From: Apoderus coryli | Taxonomy: Eukaryota; Arthropoda; Insecta; Coleoptera; Attelabidae | Assembly (NCBI GenBank): GCA_911728435.2 | Contig: OU452212.1 | Span: forward strand, 1,432,563 to 1,496,562 | DNA: 64,000 bases | Direction: 5' to 3' | In this document: piece by piece, positions 1-12,600 of the stretch | Layout of the letters: each line of letters begins with the position of its first letter | Numbering within the stretch: position 1 is the stretch's first letter | Notes under the pieces: model-generated | The model's database searches: none | What the model was told of the DNA's origin: nothing | What the model saw: only the letters and a program-made list of their open reading frames with translations | Made by a program: the position numbers and the translations under genes

Positions 1-1498
1 GAACATAAAATATTAGACCACATTGGCGTTCGAAAATAGTGTAAAATAGGGTAAAAAAGTTTAAAAAAAAAACGTATTTCTTAAAAATAGCAGAAATATT
101 AACTAGTTATTTATAGTTTTGATAGAATATAACCTATAAAATGTGTCATGAATAACTTACTTTCATAGGCGTTCGTAAATAGTGGAAAAGGGGTCAAAAC
201 ATAAAAAATATATATTTCCTAAACTTATTCGAAATATGGAATAATTTTTCATAGTTGTGATACAACATAAGCTAAAAAATATTCCATAAAAGAATTGGTT
301 CACACAGGCGTTCGAAAATAGTTTAAAAAAAGGGTCAAAAACGAAAAAAAAATGTTTCTCAAATATACGAGAAAAATTGGCTAATTATATATAGCTTTGA
401 TATAAGATAACCTAAAAAATGCAGCATAAAATTTTTATTTACATAGGCGTTCGTAAATAGTAGAAAAAGGGGTAAAATAAAAAAAAAATAAAATGTAAAA
501 TTTTTTATATTTAACTAGATGAATTGGTATTAAAAATACACGACAAAAATTAATGTACCATAGGCGTCCGTGAAAATTCTATAAAAGGGTCAGAAAAAAT
601 TTGTATCCGTGATAACTCAAAAACCACTTAACGGATTTTAATTACATTTGGTACGAAAATACTACAGGATATTTATAGGTGGTGATTAACATTGAGCGTA
701 GGCAAGGGGTTTAAAAGAGGGTTAAAAATTTTTAAATATCATAGTTTTTAAACTTATCCGAAATATTGAATAATTTTTTATAGTTGTGATAGAATATAAC
801 CTAAAAAATGTTACATAAAAGAATTAGTTCACACAGGCGTTCGAAAATAGTCTTAAAAAAGGGTCAAAAACGAAAAAAAAATGTTACCCAAATATACCAG
901 AAAAATTGGCTAATTATATATAGCTTTCATATAAGATAACCTAAAAAATGCAGCATAAAATTTTTATTTACATAGGCGTTCGTAAATAGTAAAAAAAGGG
1001 GTAAAATAAAAAAAAAAATTAAAATGTAAAAAATTTTATATTTAACTAGTTCAATTGGTGTTAAAAATACACGACAAAAATTAATGTTCCATAGGCGTCC
1101 GTGAAAATTCTATAAAAGGGTCAGGAAAAAATTGTATCCGTGATAACTCAAAAACCACTTAACGGATACCCTACAACATGCAGCATAACAATTTTGTTTA
1201 CATAGGCGTTCGTAAATAGTAGAAAAGGGGGCAAAATAAATTTTATAATAAAACTAAAAAAAATCAATTAATTTGCATTCAAGAACTTTTCCTAGATCTG
1301 AAATATAAAATATCTGCGTATAAATAGTGCCTCCAAAGAGAAGAAAAAGGCACAAAACCCGATACTTAAAAAAAAATAGCTGATGTCTAAAACAAAACAA
1401 AAATTTATTAAATTTAGATAAATGACAAAAAGGTCATAAAATTATTACTTTTACACTTAAATATGGAGAGCTATTCGTGCCTCGAGGGCAACAGCTAG
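1..1498 (+). mobile_element. Helentron-like non-autonomous element (HINE), copy A, 5' end outside window
   Basis: AT-rich array of degenerate units of about 120-145 bp, each starting with a variant of AGGCGTTCGTAAATAGT (near 24, 168, 306, 444, 562, 834, 975, 1093, 1204). The right end has a short hairpin (TGCC 1478-1481, GGCA 1487-1490) followed by CTAG at 1495-1498 and a run of T. A CTRR end behind a hairpin and a T-rich flank is the known Helitron/Helentron 3' signature. The same end recurs at 4004-4007 and, damaged, near 15583. No coding sequence is visible. It lies in an intron of the kelch-like gene read on the minus strand. Family name is inferred. Confidence 0.65.
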
Positions 1499-1598
1499 TT
1501 TAGATTCATGTTGAGAAGGGAATGATTTTTTTTTTACTCAAGATATGGGGTGGCGTGGCTTAGCGTACTCTTGGTTTTGTATTAATAATAATTAGTGT

Positions 1599-1737
1599 AT
1601 TTTTAGCTCTCCATATCATATATGTAATATATGTATATATGGAGACTATTAGTTTCATGAAAAAAAAATTTTTTTTAATTTCACCGGAAATACTTCTTTT
1701 TGGTCATTTTATACATAAATAAGTAGTTTTAAAAAAA

Positions 1738-1768
<31 letters not shown>

Positions 1769-4007
1769 ATCCACGAAAACGCAAAAACCGCTTAACAGAT
1801 TTTAACCAAATTTGGTACAAAAATACTATTGGACATGGCAAGGAGCTGATTAGATTTTGGGAAACATTGAGCGTAGGCAAAGGGTTTAAAAGAGGGTTCA
1901 AAAATTAAAAAAATTCATAGTTCTTAAACTTATCCGAAATACTGCATAATTTTTTACGCATTTAATTGAATATAACCTAAAATATTGAACATAAAATATT
2001 AGACCACATTGGCGTTCAAAAATAGTGTAAAATGGGGTAAAAAAGATTAAAAAAAAACGTATTTCTTAAAAATAGCAGAAATATTAACTAGTTATTGATA
2101 GTTTTGATAGAATATAACCTATAAAATGTGTCATGAATAACTTACTTTCATAGGCGTTCGTAAATAGTGGAAAAGGGGTCAAAACATAAAAAATATATAT
2201 TTCCTAAACTTATTCGAAATATGGAATAATTTTTCATAGTTGTGATACAATATAAGCTAAAAAATATTCCATAAAAGAATTGGTTCACACAGGCGTTCGA
2301 AAATAGTTTAAAAAAAGGGTCAAAAACGAAAAAAAAAACGTTTCCCAAATTTACCAGAAAAATTGGCTAATTATATATAGCTTTGATATAAGATAACCTA
2401 AAAAATGCAGCATAAAATTTTTATTCACATAGGCGTTCGTGAATAGTAGAAAAAGGGGTAAAATAAAAAAAAATTAAAATGTAAAAAATTTTATATTTAA
2501 CTAGATGAATTGGTGTTAAAAATACACGACAAAAATTAATGTACCATAGGCGTCCGTAAAAATTCTATAAAAGGGTCAGAAAAAATTTGTATCCGTGATA
2601 ACTCAAAAACCACTTAACGGATTTTAACCACATTTGGTACGAAAATACTACAGGATATTTATAGGTGGTGATTAACATTGAGCGTAGGCAACGGGTTTAA
2701 AAGAGGTTTCAAAAATTTAAAAAATCATAGTTCTTAAACTTATCCGAAATATTGAATAATTTTTTATAGTTGTGATAGAATATAACCTAAAAAATGTTAC
2801 ATAAAAGAATTAGTTCACACAGGCGTTCGAAAATAGTGTTAAAAAAGGGTCAAAAACGAAAAAAAAATGTTTCCCAAATATACCAGAAAAATTGGCTAAT
2901 TATATATAGCTTTGATATAAGATAACCTAAAAAATGCAGCATAAAATTTTTATTTACATAGGCGTTCGTAAATAGTAGAAAAAGGGGTAAAATAAAAAAA
3001 ATTAAAATGTAAAAATTTTTATATTTAACTAGTTGACTTGGTGTTAAAAATACACGACACAAATTAATGTTCCATAGGCGTCCATGAAAATTCTATAAAA
3101 GGGTCAGAAAAAATTTGTATCCGTGATAACTCAAAACCACTTAACGGATTTTAACCACATTTGGTACGAAAATACTACAGGCTATTTATAGGTGGTGATT
3201 AACATTGAGCGTAGGCAACGGGTTTAAAAGAGGTTTCAAAAATTTAAAAAATCATAGTTCTTAAACTTATCCGAAATATTGAATAATTTTTTATAGTTGT
3301 GATAGAATATAACCTAAAAAATGTTACATAAAAGAATTAGTTCACACAGGCGTTCGAAAATAGTGTTAAAAAAGGGTCAAAAACGAAAAAAAAAATGTTT
3401 CCCAAATATACCAGAAAAATTGGCTAATTATATATAGCTTTGATATAAGATAACCTAAAAAATGCAGCATAAAATTTTTATTTACATAGGCGTTCGTAAA
3501 TAGTAGAAAAAGGGGTAAAATGAAAAAAAAATTAAAATGTAAAAAATTTTATATTTAACTAGTTGAATTGGTGTTAAAAATACACGACAAAAATTAATGT
3601 TCCATAGGTGTCCGTGAAAATTCTATAAAAGGGTCAGGAAAAAATTGTATCCGTGATAACTCAAAAACCACTTAACGGATAACCTACAACATGCAGCATA
3701 ACAATTTTGTTTACATAGGCGTTCGTAAATAGTAGAAAAGGGGGCAAAATAAATTTTATAATAAAACAAAAAAAAAAAAATCAATTATTTTGCGTACAAG
3801 AATTTGGCCTAGATCTGAAATATAAAATATCTGCGTATAAATAGTGCCTCCAAAGAGAAGAAAAAGGCACAAAACCCGATACAAAAAAAAAAAATAGCTG
3901 ATGTCTAAAACAAAACAAAAATTTAGATAAATGACAAAAAGGTCATAAAATTATTACTTTTACACTTAAATATGGAGAGCTATTCGTGCCTCGAGGGCAA
4001 CAGCTAG
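1599..4007 (+). mobile_element. Helentron-like non-autonomous element (HINE), copy B, near full length
   Basis: The left end carries AGCTCTCCATAT (about 1605-1616), the inverse complement of ATATGGAGAGCT near the right end, as expected for the subterminal inverted repeats of DINE-1/HINE elements. Then come a TGTC microsatellite (1738-1768), a conserved block (CAAAAACCGCTTAACAGATT, with ACC.AATTTGGTAC after it), and tandem units with AGGCG starts near 2010, 2153, 2291, 2431, 2548, 2822, 2960, 3077, 3350, 3488, 3606 and 3718. A higher-order period of about 530 bp is seen (2291, 2822, 3350). The right end is the same hairpin plus CTAG as copy A. No transposase. Confidence 0.7.
1738..1768. repeat. 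(TGTC)n microsatellite inside copy B
   Basis: About seven perfect TGTC units followed directly by the conserved TATCCACG block. A GTCT-type microsatellite near the 5' side is a recurring structural part of DINE-1/HINE elements. Confidence 0.85.
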
Positions 4008-4019
4008 TTTATTTTGTTC

Positions 4020-4175
4020 TTATTCGTAGTGTAGTCATTATTTAGTGTTATATTTAAGTCTATAAATTGCATAGAATTATTGTTTTTAAGTTGAAACATT
4101 GTAATTGTCTTGTAATTGGGTGTAAACCTGTTAGACATTAAAGATTTATTTATTTATTAATTATTTATTACGCTG
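4020..4175 (+). mobile_element. possible LINE/SINE 3' tail in kelch gene intron
   Basis: AT-rich sequence ending in TTATTTATTTATTAATTATTT just after a TTAGACATTAAAG stretch, resembling 3' tails of insect LINEs. No coding part is attached. The rest of 4176-4377 is intron with no other recognisable content. Confidence 0.3.
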
Positions 4176-4377
4176 CTTTTGGAGGTTAAGAGTAGCTATA
4201 AGCTAGACTTCGCCTCCTTAAGTGGTTCAATTTTTGTGATTCATGTAAATCACACAAATATTGGTGTACATTTTGTACATTTAAAAAAGAAGCAATCAAG
4301 ACGATTATTATTATTATTATTAAAACGAGTCTTCCAGAACCAGCCTGTATTGTGCATCAAAACATTACTGTACTTAC

Positions 4378-5791
4378 CTTTCTATACTATTTAAATAACT
4401 TTGACCGTCGTGCCCGCCAACGGCATATAAGAGATCATTAAGTACGGCCACACCAACACCACACCGTCGTTTACTCATTGGAGCCACCATCTTCCACTCC
4501 ATAGTTTGGGGATCGAATTTCTCAACTGACGCAATTGCATCACCGCTACACCATCCACCAACAGCAAATAAAACTTCACCTGTAACCAATAAATTGATTT
4601 AAATTTCCAATTAACATAATATCGCGAAGTATTACCTCGTCTTGTAGGTTTCCTTGGTCTAGTTCTAGGTCCTTGCATCAAAGGTCTTTCTTGTGGTAGT
4701 AACAAATAGTTTTTCGCTTCGTCAACCAAATCCCTACATGATTCGTCTGATCTCACTAATAATTCGGAGCCCACAGTGCCCACGAGAAATTTTGGACTCA
4801 GTAAAGGCAATCTGAAACAAAATAAAGACCCCAGAATGTTAAGTAAGTTAAGTTTCGTTCGAGAAAGTCGTGTAACTTACCGAACATGTTGAAGCACCGA
4901 CGGCAAATGCTGCCTCCTATCCGACACATTATACTTTACCCAAGACATCACAGCATTAAACACCTGCTCCTCAGTCCTGACATTCAACTCATCACTCGCA
5001 ATAATATCCACCAGTTGCGCAACAGGAAGCAAGAGAAACTCCTCCGACTCCATCACCTCTTGGAAATTGTGTTGGGTAAATTTATCGGCTATCCGCAACA
5101 ATTCCCTGCAGGAATGCGTATCGGCAAATGCCCGAATACCTAGACAGTTTGTCGGATCGAGTTGTCGCTTCAGGAATTCGCAACAAATGTCTTGGATTTC
5201 GGTGAGTTGTAGTAAACAAGCGGCGGGTAGCAGCATTTGGACATTGGATTCTTCTACGACTATGTGCGATGTGTAGCAAAAATCAATTAGGAGATCCATG
5301 GCTAGTTCGTCGATGTCGCGGATTGTTACTTCTGTTTGTCGGGATTCTGCCAATTCGCCAGTAAACATTGCTCTGAAAGATAAGACTACTCTAACAAAAA
5401 CTCACTGGGGCATTTAAAAATGTTGATCTTAACTAAACTTAAAAAAAAACAGAATCCACAAATCATACAAACAATCTGGATCTCTTAAGGTGTAAATATT
5501 CTATTTATTCAAATATTTGCTCTATTTGTTGGATTTATATTATCCAAAAACCAAATATTCCAAGTCCTATCAATACTGCTATGATAATTACCTAAAATAT
5601 GGACTGCATGCACTTAATATGACCCTATGTGCAAAGATTTTACGTCCACCAACATTCAACACCACATCACACAGTTCCCTATGTCTACGTAACAAATTCA
5701 ATTCAGTCAATGTATTTTTAGGGTGTTTATCTGATGTATGTGACAATCTGGCCGGTGAAGGTGGTCGGTCCCCACCTGTCATCTCACCCAT
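4378..5791 (-). CDS. KLHL20: kelch-like protein 20 / diablo (5' four exons; 3' part outside window)
   Basis: Substrate adaptor for Cullin-3 ubiquitin ligases: the BTB domain binds CUL3 and the kelch propeller binds substrates (family knowledge). Exons on the minus strand: 5791-5592, 5372-4881, 4811-4636, 4579-4378, all with GT-AG borders and matching phase. Visible order: RPPSPARL leader, BTB ([20 protein letters not shown] to CCEFLKRQL), BACK ([20 protein letters not shown] onward), [12 protein letters not shown] linker, and the first kelch repeat ([20 protein letters not shown]) plus the start of the second ([19 protein letters not shown]). The sequence is nearly that of insect diablo. It stops at a good donor with two bases of a codon pending, so about five kelch repeats must lie left of position 1. 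Start chosen at [11 protein letters not shown]; an in-frame ATG at 5857 is an alternative. Confidence 0.95.
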
Positions 5792-6941
5792 TCTGCAAGG
5801 CCCCCTTAAATGGGAGGCTAATTGTAAGCGTAAGGGCGGTGACGCCCAACCCCACACTGAGTCTATCTATAAAAGTAATTATAATATAATTATTACTTAG
5901 CAATATGTTCTATTCATGAAATAAATAATAAACAAAATTATTCATTGGTCCCAAGTCACAAGACGAACTTATAATAAGAACAAACGTAGAAAGTTTTTTT
6001 ACATACCTTTATATCGTTATTAGCCTCTATTTGAATAAATTTTACAGCACTATTACGGAATGTAGGACAATAGTGGTTAAACTATAAGGAATATGGTTTT
6101 AATGATTATTTTGTTACGATATTTTCTTGGCAATGTTGAATGTTAATGTTGACAAAAAATTAACGGTGGATTTGACGTTTGCATCTGACAAGTTCTAACT
6201 GTAACTGTCAAATTGATTAATGACAAACATATCTGAGATTCCTTTTTTGCTCATTACTGCCAACTGCCAACCTAACTCTATGGCGCATGTTCTGTTTACA
6301 AAACTCAATCATAATTATTTGTCTTCATTCTTCATTCATAACACACACAATATGTGAGTAGAGCATACAGCATACTGAATTAGCAATTAGCACAGCGTTA
6401 CTTCACTTCTTTCGCTCGTTCTACCTCGCGGTTTTCCAAGAATTGACACACTATTACATTTTTATATACTTCTGATATGTCCAATAAATCAATTATTTTC
6501 TACCTTGCATCTATTAATTAGCAAAAAAAGTAATTAAATTAAACAATTTATCTTTAATAATTAAATAATGGTAGTCGAGAATGAACTGATGTAAGATAAT
6601 CACTTGTCATTCACTAGCTAACTGAGCTATATCACTTCATGGTTAAATTACTCATATGCAAAGTTAATGTCAAAATCAAACTGTCAGAATTACGCTTGTC
6701 TAAGGAATTACGTATGGATAAAATTTAGGATTTTATTATTAAATAAAACGCAAAATGATTCTATTAAATTAAAATAGTAAATATAATTAATACTCAGTGA
6801 ATAATTAAGTACCCGATACGGAACATGGCAGTTCAAAAAATATGTACTTTAATAAGTAAATTACAAGTAAATCTTTTCATACTTTAAACAGATGATTTAA
6901 GTGAGGTTACCGGTTCAAAGCTATAGAAAAATTACACAATC
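5792..6941. promoter_or_regulatory. divergent intergenic region between KLHL20 and FAM210A-like genes
   Basis: The two flanking genes are transcribed away from each other, so this 1.1 kb should hold both promoters and 5' untranslated exons. AT-rich; no clear TATA box, transposon or coding sequence was recognised. The 5' untranslated part of the kelch gene probably covers its right-most few hundred bases next to 5791. Confidence 0.45.
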
Positions 6942-7905
6942 ATGGCACAAAATGTATTAGCACGAAGACTCAACTTTTCGAAACTATACATAAATGTATA
7001 CAATAAGACGCCAGTACATCCGTGCGCAACATTTATTACAAATAGAATTCATATCAATAATTTCTGTTTATATCAGAGACAACACTTATTTAGTAAACAA
7101 CACACAACGGTGATTAATTATGATTTCAAACCAAGTATATGTCATTATGGGACTGAGAGTAATAAAAATGTTAAGGAAGAAAGTAAGAAAGAAGTAAAAC
7201 CATCACTTTTTCAAAGATTTAAACAAATGTATAGAGATTACTGGTATGTTTTGGTGCCAGTTCATGTCGTTACTTCGGTCGTATGGTTTGGAAGTTTTTA
7301 CTACTTAGCAAGCAGGTTAGTTATCTTTTTAAGTATGTTTATGTATTTCAGATACTATTAATACCTTTTCTTTTTCCAGTGGAGTAGACATACCAGGTTG
7401 GTTAGAAGCCCTGCAATTAAACGAACGGATTGTAAACAGCATGCGCGACAGCAGCATGGGATATGTTGCGATCGCATACGCTCTCTACAAAATTGCCACA
7501 CCAATACGATACACAGTAACGCTTGGAGGCACCACATTCTCCATACAATACCTAACCAAATGGGGCTATATTAAACCAGTTCCAAGTAGGGAGCGTCTGG
7601 TTGAAATATATCAGGAAACCAAAGACGGTATCAAAGAAAGGAAAGAAAATATTATTGAAAGTGTGAAAGAGAGAAAAGAATCAGTTATTGAATCAGTGAA
7701 AGGGAAGAAGGATTCGGTTATTGAGTCAGTGAAGGAGAAAAAGGATTCAGTGATAGTGAGTGTTAAGGAAAAGAAAGATGCTGTTTTAGAAACGGTTAAA
7801 GAGAAGAGTGATAAAATAAAGGCTAAAAAAGATAAGGCGGTAGAAAATACTGTAGAGAATGACAATGCGACAAGTGGGAGTTGGGAAAGGACAAAGAAAA
7901 CGTAA
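6942..7905 (+). CDS. FAM210A: FAM210A-like mitochondrial protein (DUF1279)
   Basis: Two exons, 6942-7315 and 7380-7905, joined at CAG|GTTAGT and CCAG|T, give 299 residues. The N terminus (MAQNVLARRLNF...) is rich in Arg/Lys and lacks acidic residues for about 60 positions, fitting a mitochondrial targeting peptide. The DUF1279 domain spans about 88-190, with LFQRFKQMYRDYWYVLVPVH, a hydrophobic segment at about 101-121, and ALYKIATPIRYTVTLGG. FAM210A is a mitochondrial inner-membrane protein linked to mitochondrial translation in mammals (family knowledge). Residues 210-275 form six 11-residue repeats of the type KEKKDSVIESV, predicted to be a long amphipathic helix; vertebrate FAM210A has a C-terminal coiled coil there but this regularity is unusual. 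A poly(A) signal lies at 8269. FAM210B is a less likely alternative because it lacks the C-terminal helix. Confidence 0.92.
7633..7830 (+). repeat. coding 33-bp tandem repeat (six 11-residue units)
   Basis: Six successive 33-bp units in frame encode KERKENIIESV, KERKESVIESV, KGKKDSVIESV, KEKKDSVIVSV, KEKKDAVLETV and a decayed KEKSDKIKAKK. The DNA units are themselves similar, so the array looks recently expanded. An 11-residue period matches the amphipathic helices of apolipoprotein/synuclein/LEA type (inference). Confidence 0.9.
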
Positions 7906-9626
7906 AAATAACTGATTATTTGATATAAGAAAGGTAGGTAACGATGTGGGAAGCCATTTCGCCGATAGATAGCTTTTCTACAAAAAAATGGTTGGTTTGG
8001 TAAGAACAATTACGAGGAAAAGCTCTTGTGCATGGGGAATATAAGTTGCAACTAAGATCCGTTTGAAATTAAGTTGGATCTGAAATTTAGTCAACGGGTA
8101 ACGAATTTATTATTCTAAATTCAAGTAGGTAGATAGTCCCACATCGTGATATGCCTGCAGTACCTTTTAAAAAGGTCTAGAAAAACTGTTTGTAGTTATT
8201 ATAAGTCATAAATAAGGTCTCTCCTAAATTAGAATCGTTTTATTGTAAAATATACTAAGTTGTTAAGAAATAAATTCTGTATATTGTGAATAACATATTT
8301 TATTATACAATATTATGCAATATTAATAATAACATAAATGTTTAATTATTTCTGTTTTTTTTTTATCAAATCAAATACCTATTCAAGAATACTATGAACA
8401 CAAAGTGTTTGTAAAAAATCCCTTTGAAAACTGATTTTTATGCGCAAGTGGCAATCGAAAAGAACAATTACACTTAACACTAATTAACGGATATCTTTAA
8501 ACTACGCAATAAACTAAACACTAACGGCACTAATAAAAAACCGAATATCCAAAATAAGTCCACACAATTAAGAAACAGGAGCAAAACTGTTTTAGTGAAA
8601 GGCAGTCACATGAAACATAACCACACCAACTTTAACAGCGTTTTGATTTTTTTACGTTTGTGACTAGAAAATGGCGGCACGCTATAGTTTCGTCGGAAAA
8701 CTGGATGCGCATTCGTGGAAGCTCATTTTCTCCATATCTCTGTACCGAACACATAACGGGAATTCGGTGGTAGTACTTTAGACACAGCATAAAGATATAC
8801 TTTACGCTGTGCTTTAGATGTTATTGCATGATCACCTTTGAATATAAAATGAGTTACTTTATATTCAAAAAGCACCTACCGCCATTGACGTATAAATACA
8901 AATAATACGTCAATGCCAACCGCTCGCCACTTGTATTTTTCAGCAAACTGTCAAAATTATCATTGGCTATGAATCATTCTGACGTTAATTTCTCACTTGA
9001 AATTCGTAAAAGGACCGAGCCTGACAGACGCATGAGAGAAAATTACTGAGATTTCGCGTAGAAGGTTCATGAATAACAAAACGAAAAGTTCCTAAATTAA
9101 GTATTAAGTGACACTAGTGACTAACGGAAAAGTCAGTCGCATTTTCGGTTGTCTTTTCCTTATTTCTATTTTGTGAAACACGTGAAGTATTATATTTAAG
9201 CCGCTTTTTTTAACTTATTTTAAGGTAAATATTGATTCTACAGAAGTTATTTATGTAAGAAAATACAATTTTACATAATGTCATTCAATAGTATCATAAT
9301 TTCAACATATTGCAAAAATGTAAACGACCTCAATTATTATGAGTAGGAAAATCTGACCATAATCAGTTTGTAATTTTCCATTCTATATTAACTAATTTTT
9401 TATACAGAGAATGGATCATTAGACAAGCTAATACCTAATACTGTTGCGAAAATATTGATAGTAACATTTGAACAATAAAAAAGTGTGGTCAACGAACCAT
9501 TCTACTTTCAGTACTTTCCCGTAGTGCTTTTTGATGTTTAATTCTAAGTAGATCATTGTTGTTTAAATTATTACCACTTAATTAATATTTTTAATTTGTG
9601 TAGATCAATTAGTAACAACTGTTATT
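7906..9626. other. intergenic region between FAM210A-like and ABCF2 genes
   Basis: Holds the 3' untranslated part of the first gene, with AATAAA at 8269-8274, and the 5' untranslated part and promoter of ABCF2 at the right. No transposon, RNA gene or further exon was recognised in between. Confidence 0.5.
8269..8274 (+). terminator. poly(A) signal of FAM210A-like gene
   Basis: AATAAA 364 bp after the stop codon, with GT-rich sequence just downstream. Confidence 0.6.
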
Positions 9627-12600
9627 ATGCCTTCTGACGCCAAAAAACGTGAACAACAGAAGAAGAAAGATGCTGCAAAGGCTCGTCAAGGTAAGAAACC
9701 AGTAACGAAATCAGAGGAACAAAATGGGAAATCGAATGGTACTACTAATGGAATTGAAAATAATGGACCGGTTGAATTGAGTGCTGAAGGTTAGTAGTTG
9801 TATACGATTGTAGTGTCTTAAACTAACTGGTGTTTGTGTTTGATACTTTTAGAGGCGTTATGTGCGAAATTGGAGGCCGATGCCCGATTGAATGCTGACG
9901 CGCGTGCATGTACTGGTTCCTTGGCCGTTCATCCAAAATCTAGAGATATTAAAATTGCAAATTTCTCCATCACTTTTCATGGTTGCGAAATGTTACAAGA
10001 TGCGTTGTTGGAATTGAATTGTGGGCGACGGTATGGGTTATTGGGTAAGTTCATATATTTATTATGGATTTTTGTTGTGTTTGAGGTTTTTATATACGCG
10101 TAGTGTTTTATAATGTTGATCTTTCGGTATAGAATGCAGTGAACGCAATAGAAAATACTGGATCGGAATAGGCGGTCCAGTGACTTGGCCATTAAGGTGT
10201 TCCGATTTAACTCCTTGATGAGAATTAAAGACTTCTAAACAATAACTTTGTACATTGAAGCTAATGACGGTCATGTATAATTACGATTATTTTTTCTTAG
10301 GTCTAAATGGTAGTGGTAAATCAACTATATTAGCTGTATTAGGCAATAGAGAAGTCCCAATACCGGAGCATATTGACATATTTCATTTGACGCGGGAAAT
10401 GCCCGCATCCGATAAAACGGCGCTGAAATGTGTGATGGAAGTGGATGAAGAACGAGTGCGATTGGAGAAACTAGCGGATAGTTTGATAGCTTGTGAAGAT
10501 GATGGTAAGTCGTTTAAGGTTTAAAAGAGATTCTTAAATTAGTATTCTTTATTCAATCAATCCCGCAATTTTACATACCGTCAAAGAGTCCAAACAAATT
10601 ACTTTATTTTATTCGCTAACATTTTATTCGGTATTGTAACTTATGGATTCGACATTGCCAAATTCACTTGTTCATGGCTTGTGTAAAGAAGGATGACTAT
10701 TCTTCCTTTTTTCATTAGAGTCTCAAGAGCAACTGATGGATATCTACGATCGTCTGGAGGAAATCTCTGCGGACACAGCTGAGGCGCGTGCGGCCAACAT
10801 CCTTCACGGTCTTGGTTTCACCAGAGAGATGCAAAACAAGAAGACGAAAGATTTCAGTGGTGGTTGGCGAATGAGAATTGCTTTAGCCAGAGCATTGTAC
10901 GTCAAACCGCATTTGTTGCTTTTGGATGAACCGACTAATCATTTGGATTTGGATGCGTGCGTATGGTTGGAGGAGGAACTTAAAAAGTGAGCATTTAGAA
11001 CTGAAATTGTTTTATCTACACTCACCGGCATTAAATTCCCGACAACCAAAATTTGGATCAAATTTAATGCATTATAACTTTTTCTTCCATAGTCCGATTT
11101 CAATCTTTTTTTTACATAATATAGATAATTGTTTCGGTTTTAATTAATTTTATTCAATTTTCAAAAACACAGTTTACATGTTGAAATATACAGGAAAATA
11201 AAAAAGCATATTTTTTTTTTTGATGAAGTAGTCTATATCGCTGTGGATGTCCAATTTCTTGGTAAAACACTCCGTCACATCCACCAAATTGTTTTAATTA
11301 AAATAAGAATCCTACTTTAGACATGTTTCGACCTTAGCTAAGGTCTTCATCAGTATAACTTAGTGGAAAAACACACAACAAAAGAATGAATATAATGTAA
11401 TGTGTAATTTTTATTAATATTTTTTCTCTTAAGTCTGTAGAGTAATTTTGCAACATAAATTACACTGGATATGCTAGAGCATTTCGGAGTTGTTGAATAG
11501 TGAATAACTGTCCTCGGCGTTTTCTGATTCGTCTACCTAACATGTCCCATACATGTTCTATTGGATTAAGGCCAGGACTACGAGCGGGCCAGCGCATAAC
11601 TCTTCTAAATATTGGGCCACTATTCTGGCAGTATGTGGACGGGCATTGTCATGCATGAAAACGAATTCGTTACCGACAAATTGTGCAAAAACAACAACAT
11701 GTTCTTCCAGAATTTCTTCAATGTACCTTTGAGCAGTTAAAGTTTCTCTGTCAATAAAAACAAGTTCTATTCGAGCGTCACATGAAATACCGCCGCACGC
11801 CATAATGGATCCACCACCAAAGCTAACCCTTTCGCTAAAATTACATTGGGCGAATCTCTCCCCTTATCGTCTCCATACACTTTCTCGTCCGTCAGGAGAC
11901 CTCAGGCAAAATCTGGACTTGTCTGAAAAGAGAACTTGTCTCCACTTTTGAAGGTTCCAGTTAATGTGTTCTTGCGAAAAAAGAAGTCTATTAACTAGAT
12001 GCGGTCTGAGGAGCTCTGGTCCAGTTGCCGGTCTTCTGGCTCGTAAATTGACTTCATGAAGTCTTCTTACTGTAATTTCATTGACAGCAACTTGACGAAC
12101 TCTTCGGAGTTCATTTCTTATCACTACTGCACTGGTATGGCGATCTCTTAAAACTGAGACTCTTATAAAGCGGTCATCAATGGCGGAAATAGCACGATTT
12201 CTTCCAGATCCAGGTTTTCTACCATAACTTCCAGTCTCACGAAACCTTGCAGCTCTTTCCACGCTACATTTTGTGAAAGCTGTTAGTTTGATTATTTAGG
12301 GAATTATCCACATACCCTTCAGCTACGGCTGATGACTGCCATCCGCCGTGTCTTTTTAAATCTAATAAGTCTAATAAGTTTTTGATAGTTCTTGGAAATA
12401 TGCCATCATTACATTCTCGGAAAATGATTTAACGTCGTTTTTTAATCTCCATTCTATGAATCTTTGGTAAGTAAATTTGTATCGATATTCAGATTTTGCC
12501 GGTAACAAGTTGTTTTTAGCAGCTTCTGCAATTTCGCTAATATTGGGTGGAGTTTTCTATTTCACTGTCACTCGACATTTTTTATGTAATCAAACTAATT

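Noticed and set aside
1..4007. Regular repeats resembling a CRISPR array
   Set aside because: Units are ~140 bp, degenerate, without unique spacers, in a eukaryotic intron, and end in a Helentron-type terminus.
5588..5857. ATG at 5857 as the kelch gene start
   Set aside because: Insect diablo proteins start shortly before the RPPSPARL segment, and the extra N-terminal residues (MWGWASPPL...) look like untranslated sequence. Start at 5791 preferred, with the alternative kept open.
7611..8009. 132-codon minus-strand open reading over the FAM210A repeat region
   Set aside because: Shadow of the 33-bp coding repeat; Ser/Phe/Leu-rich periodic translation without homology.
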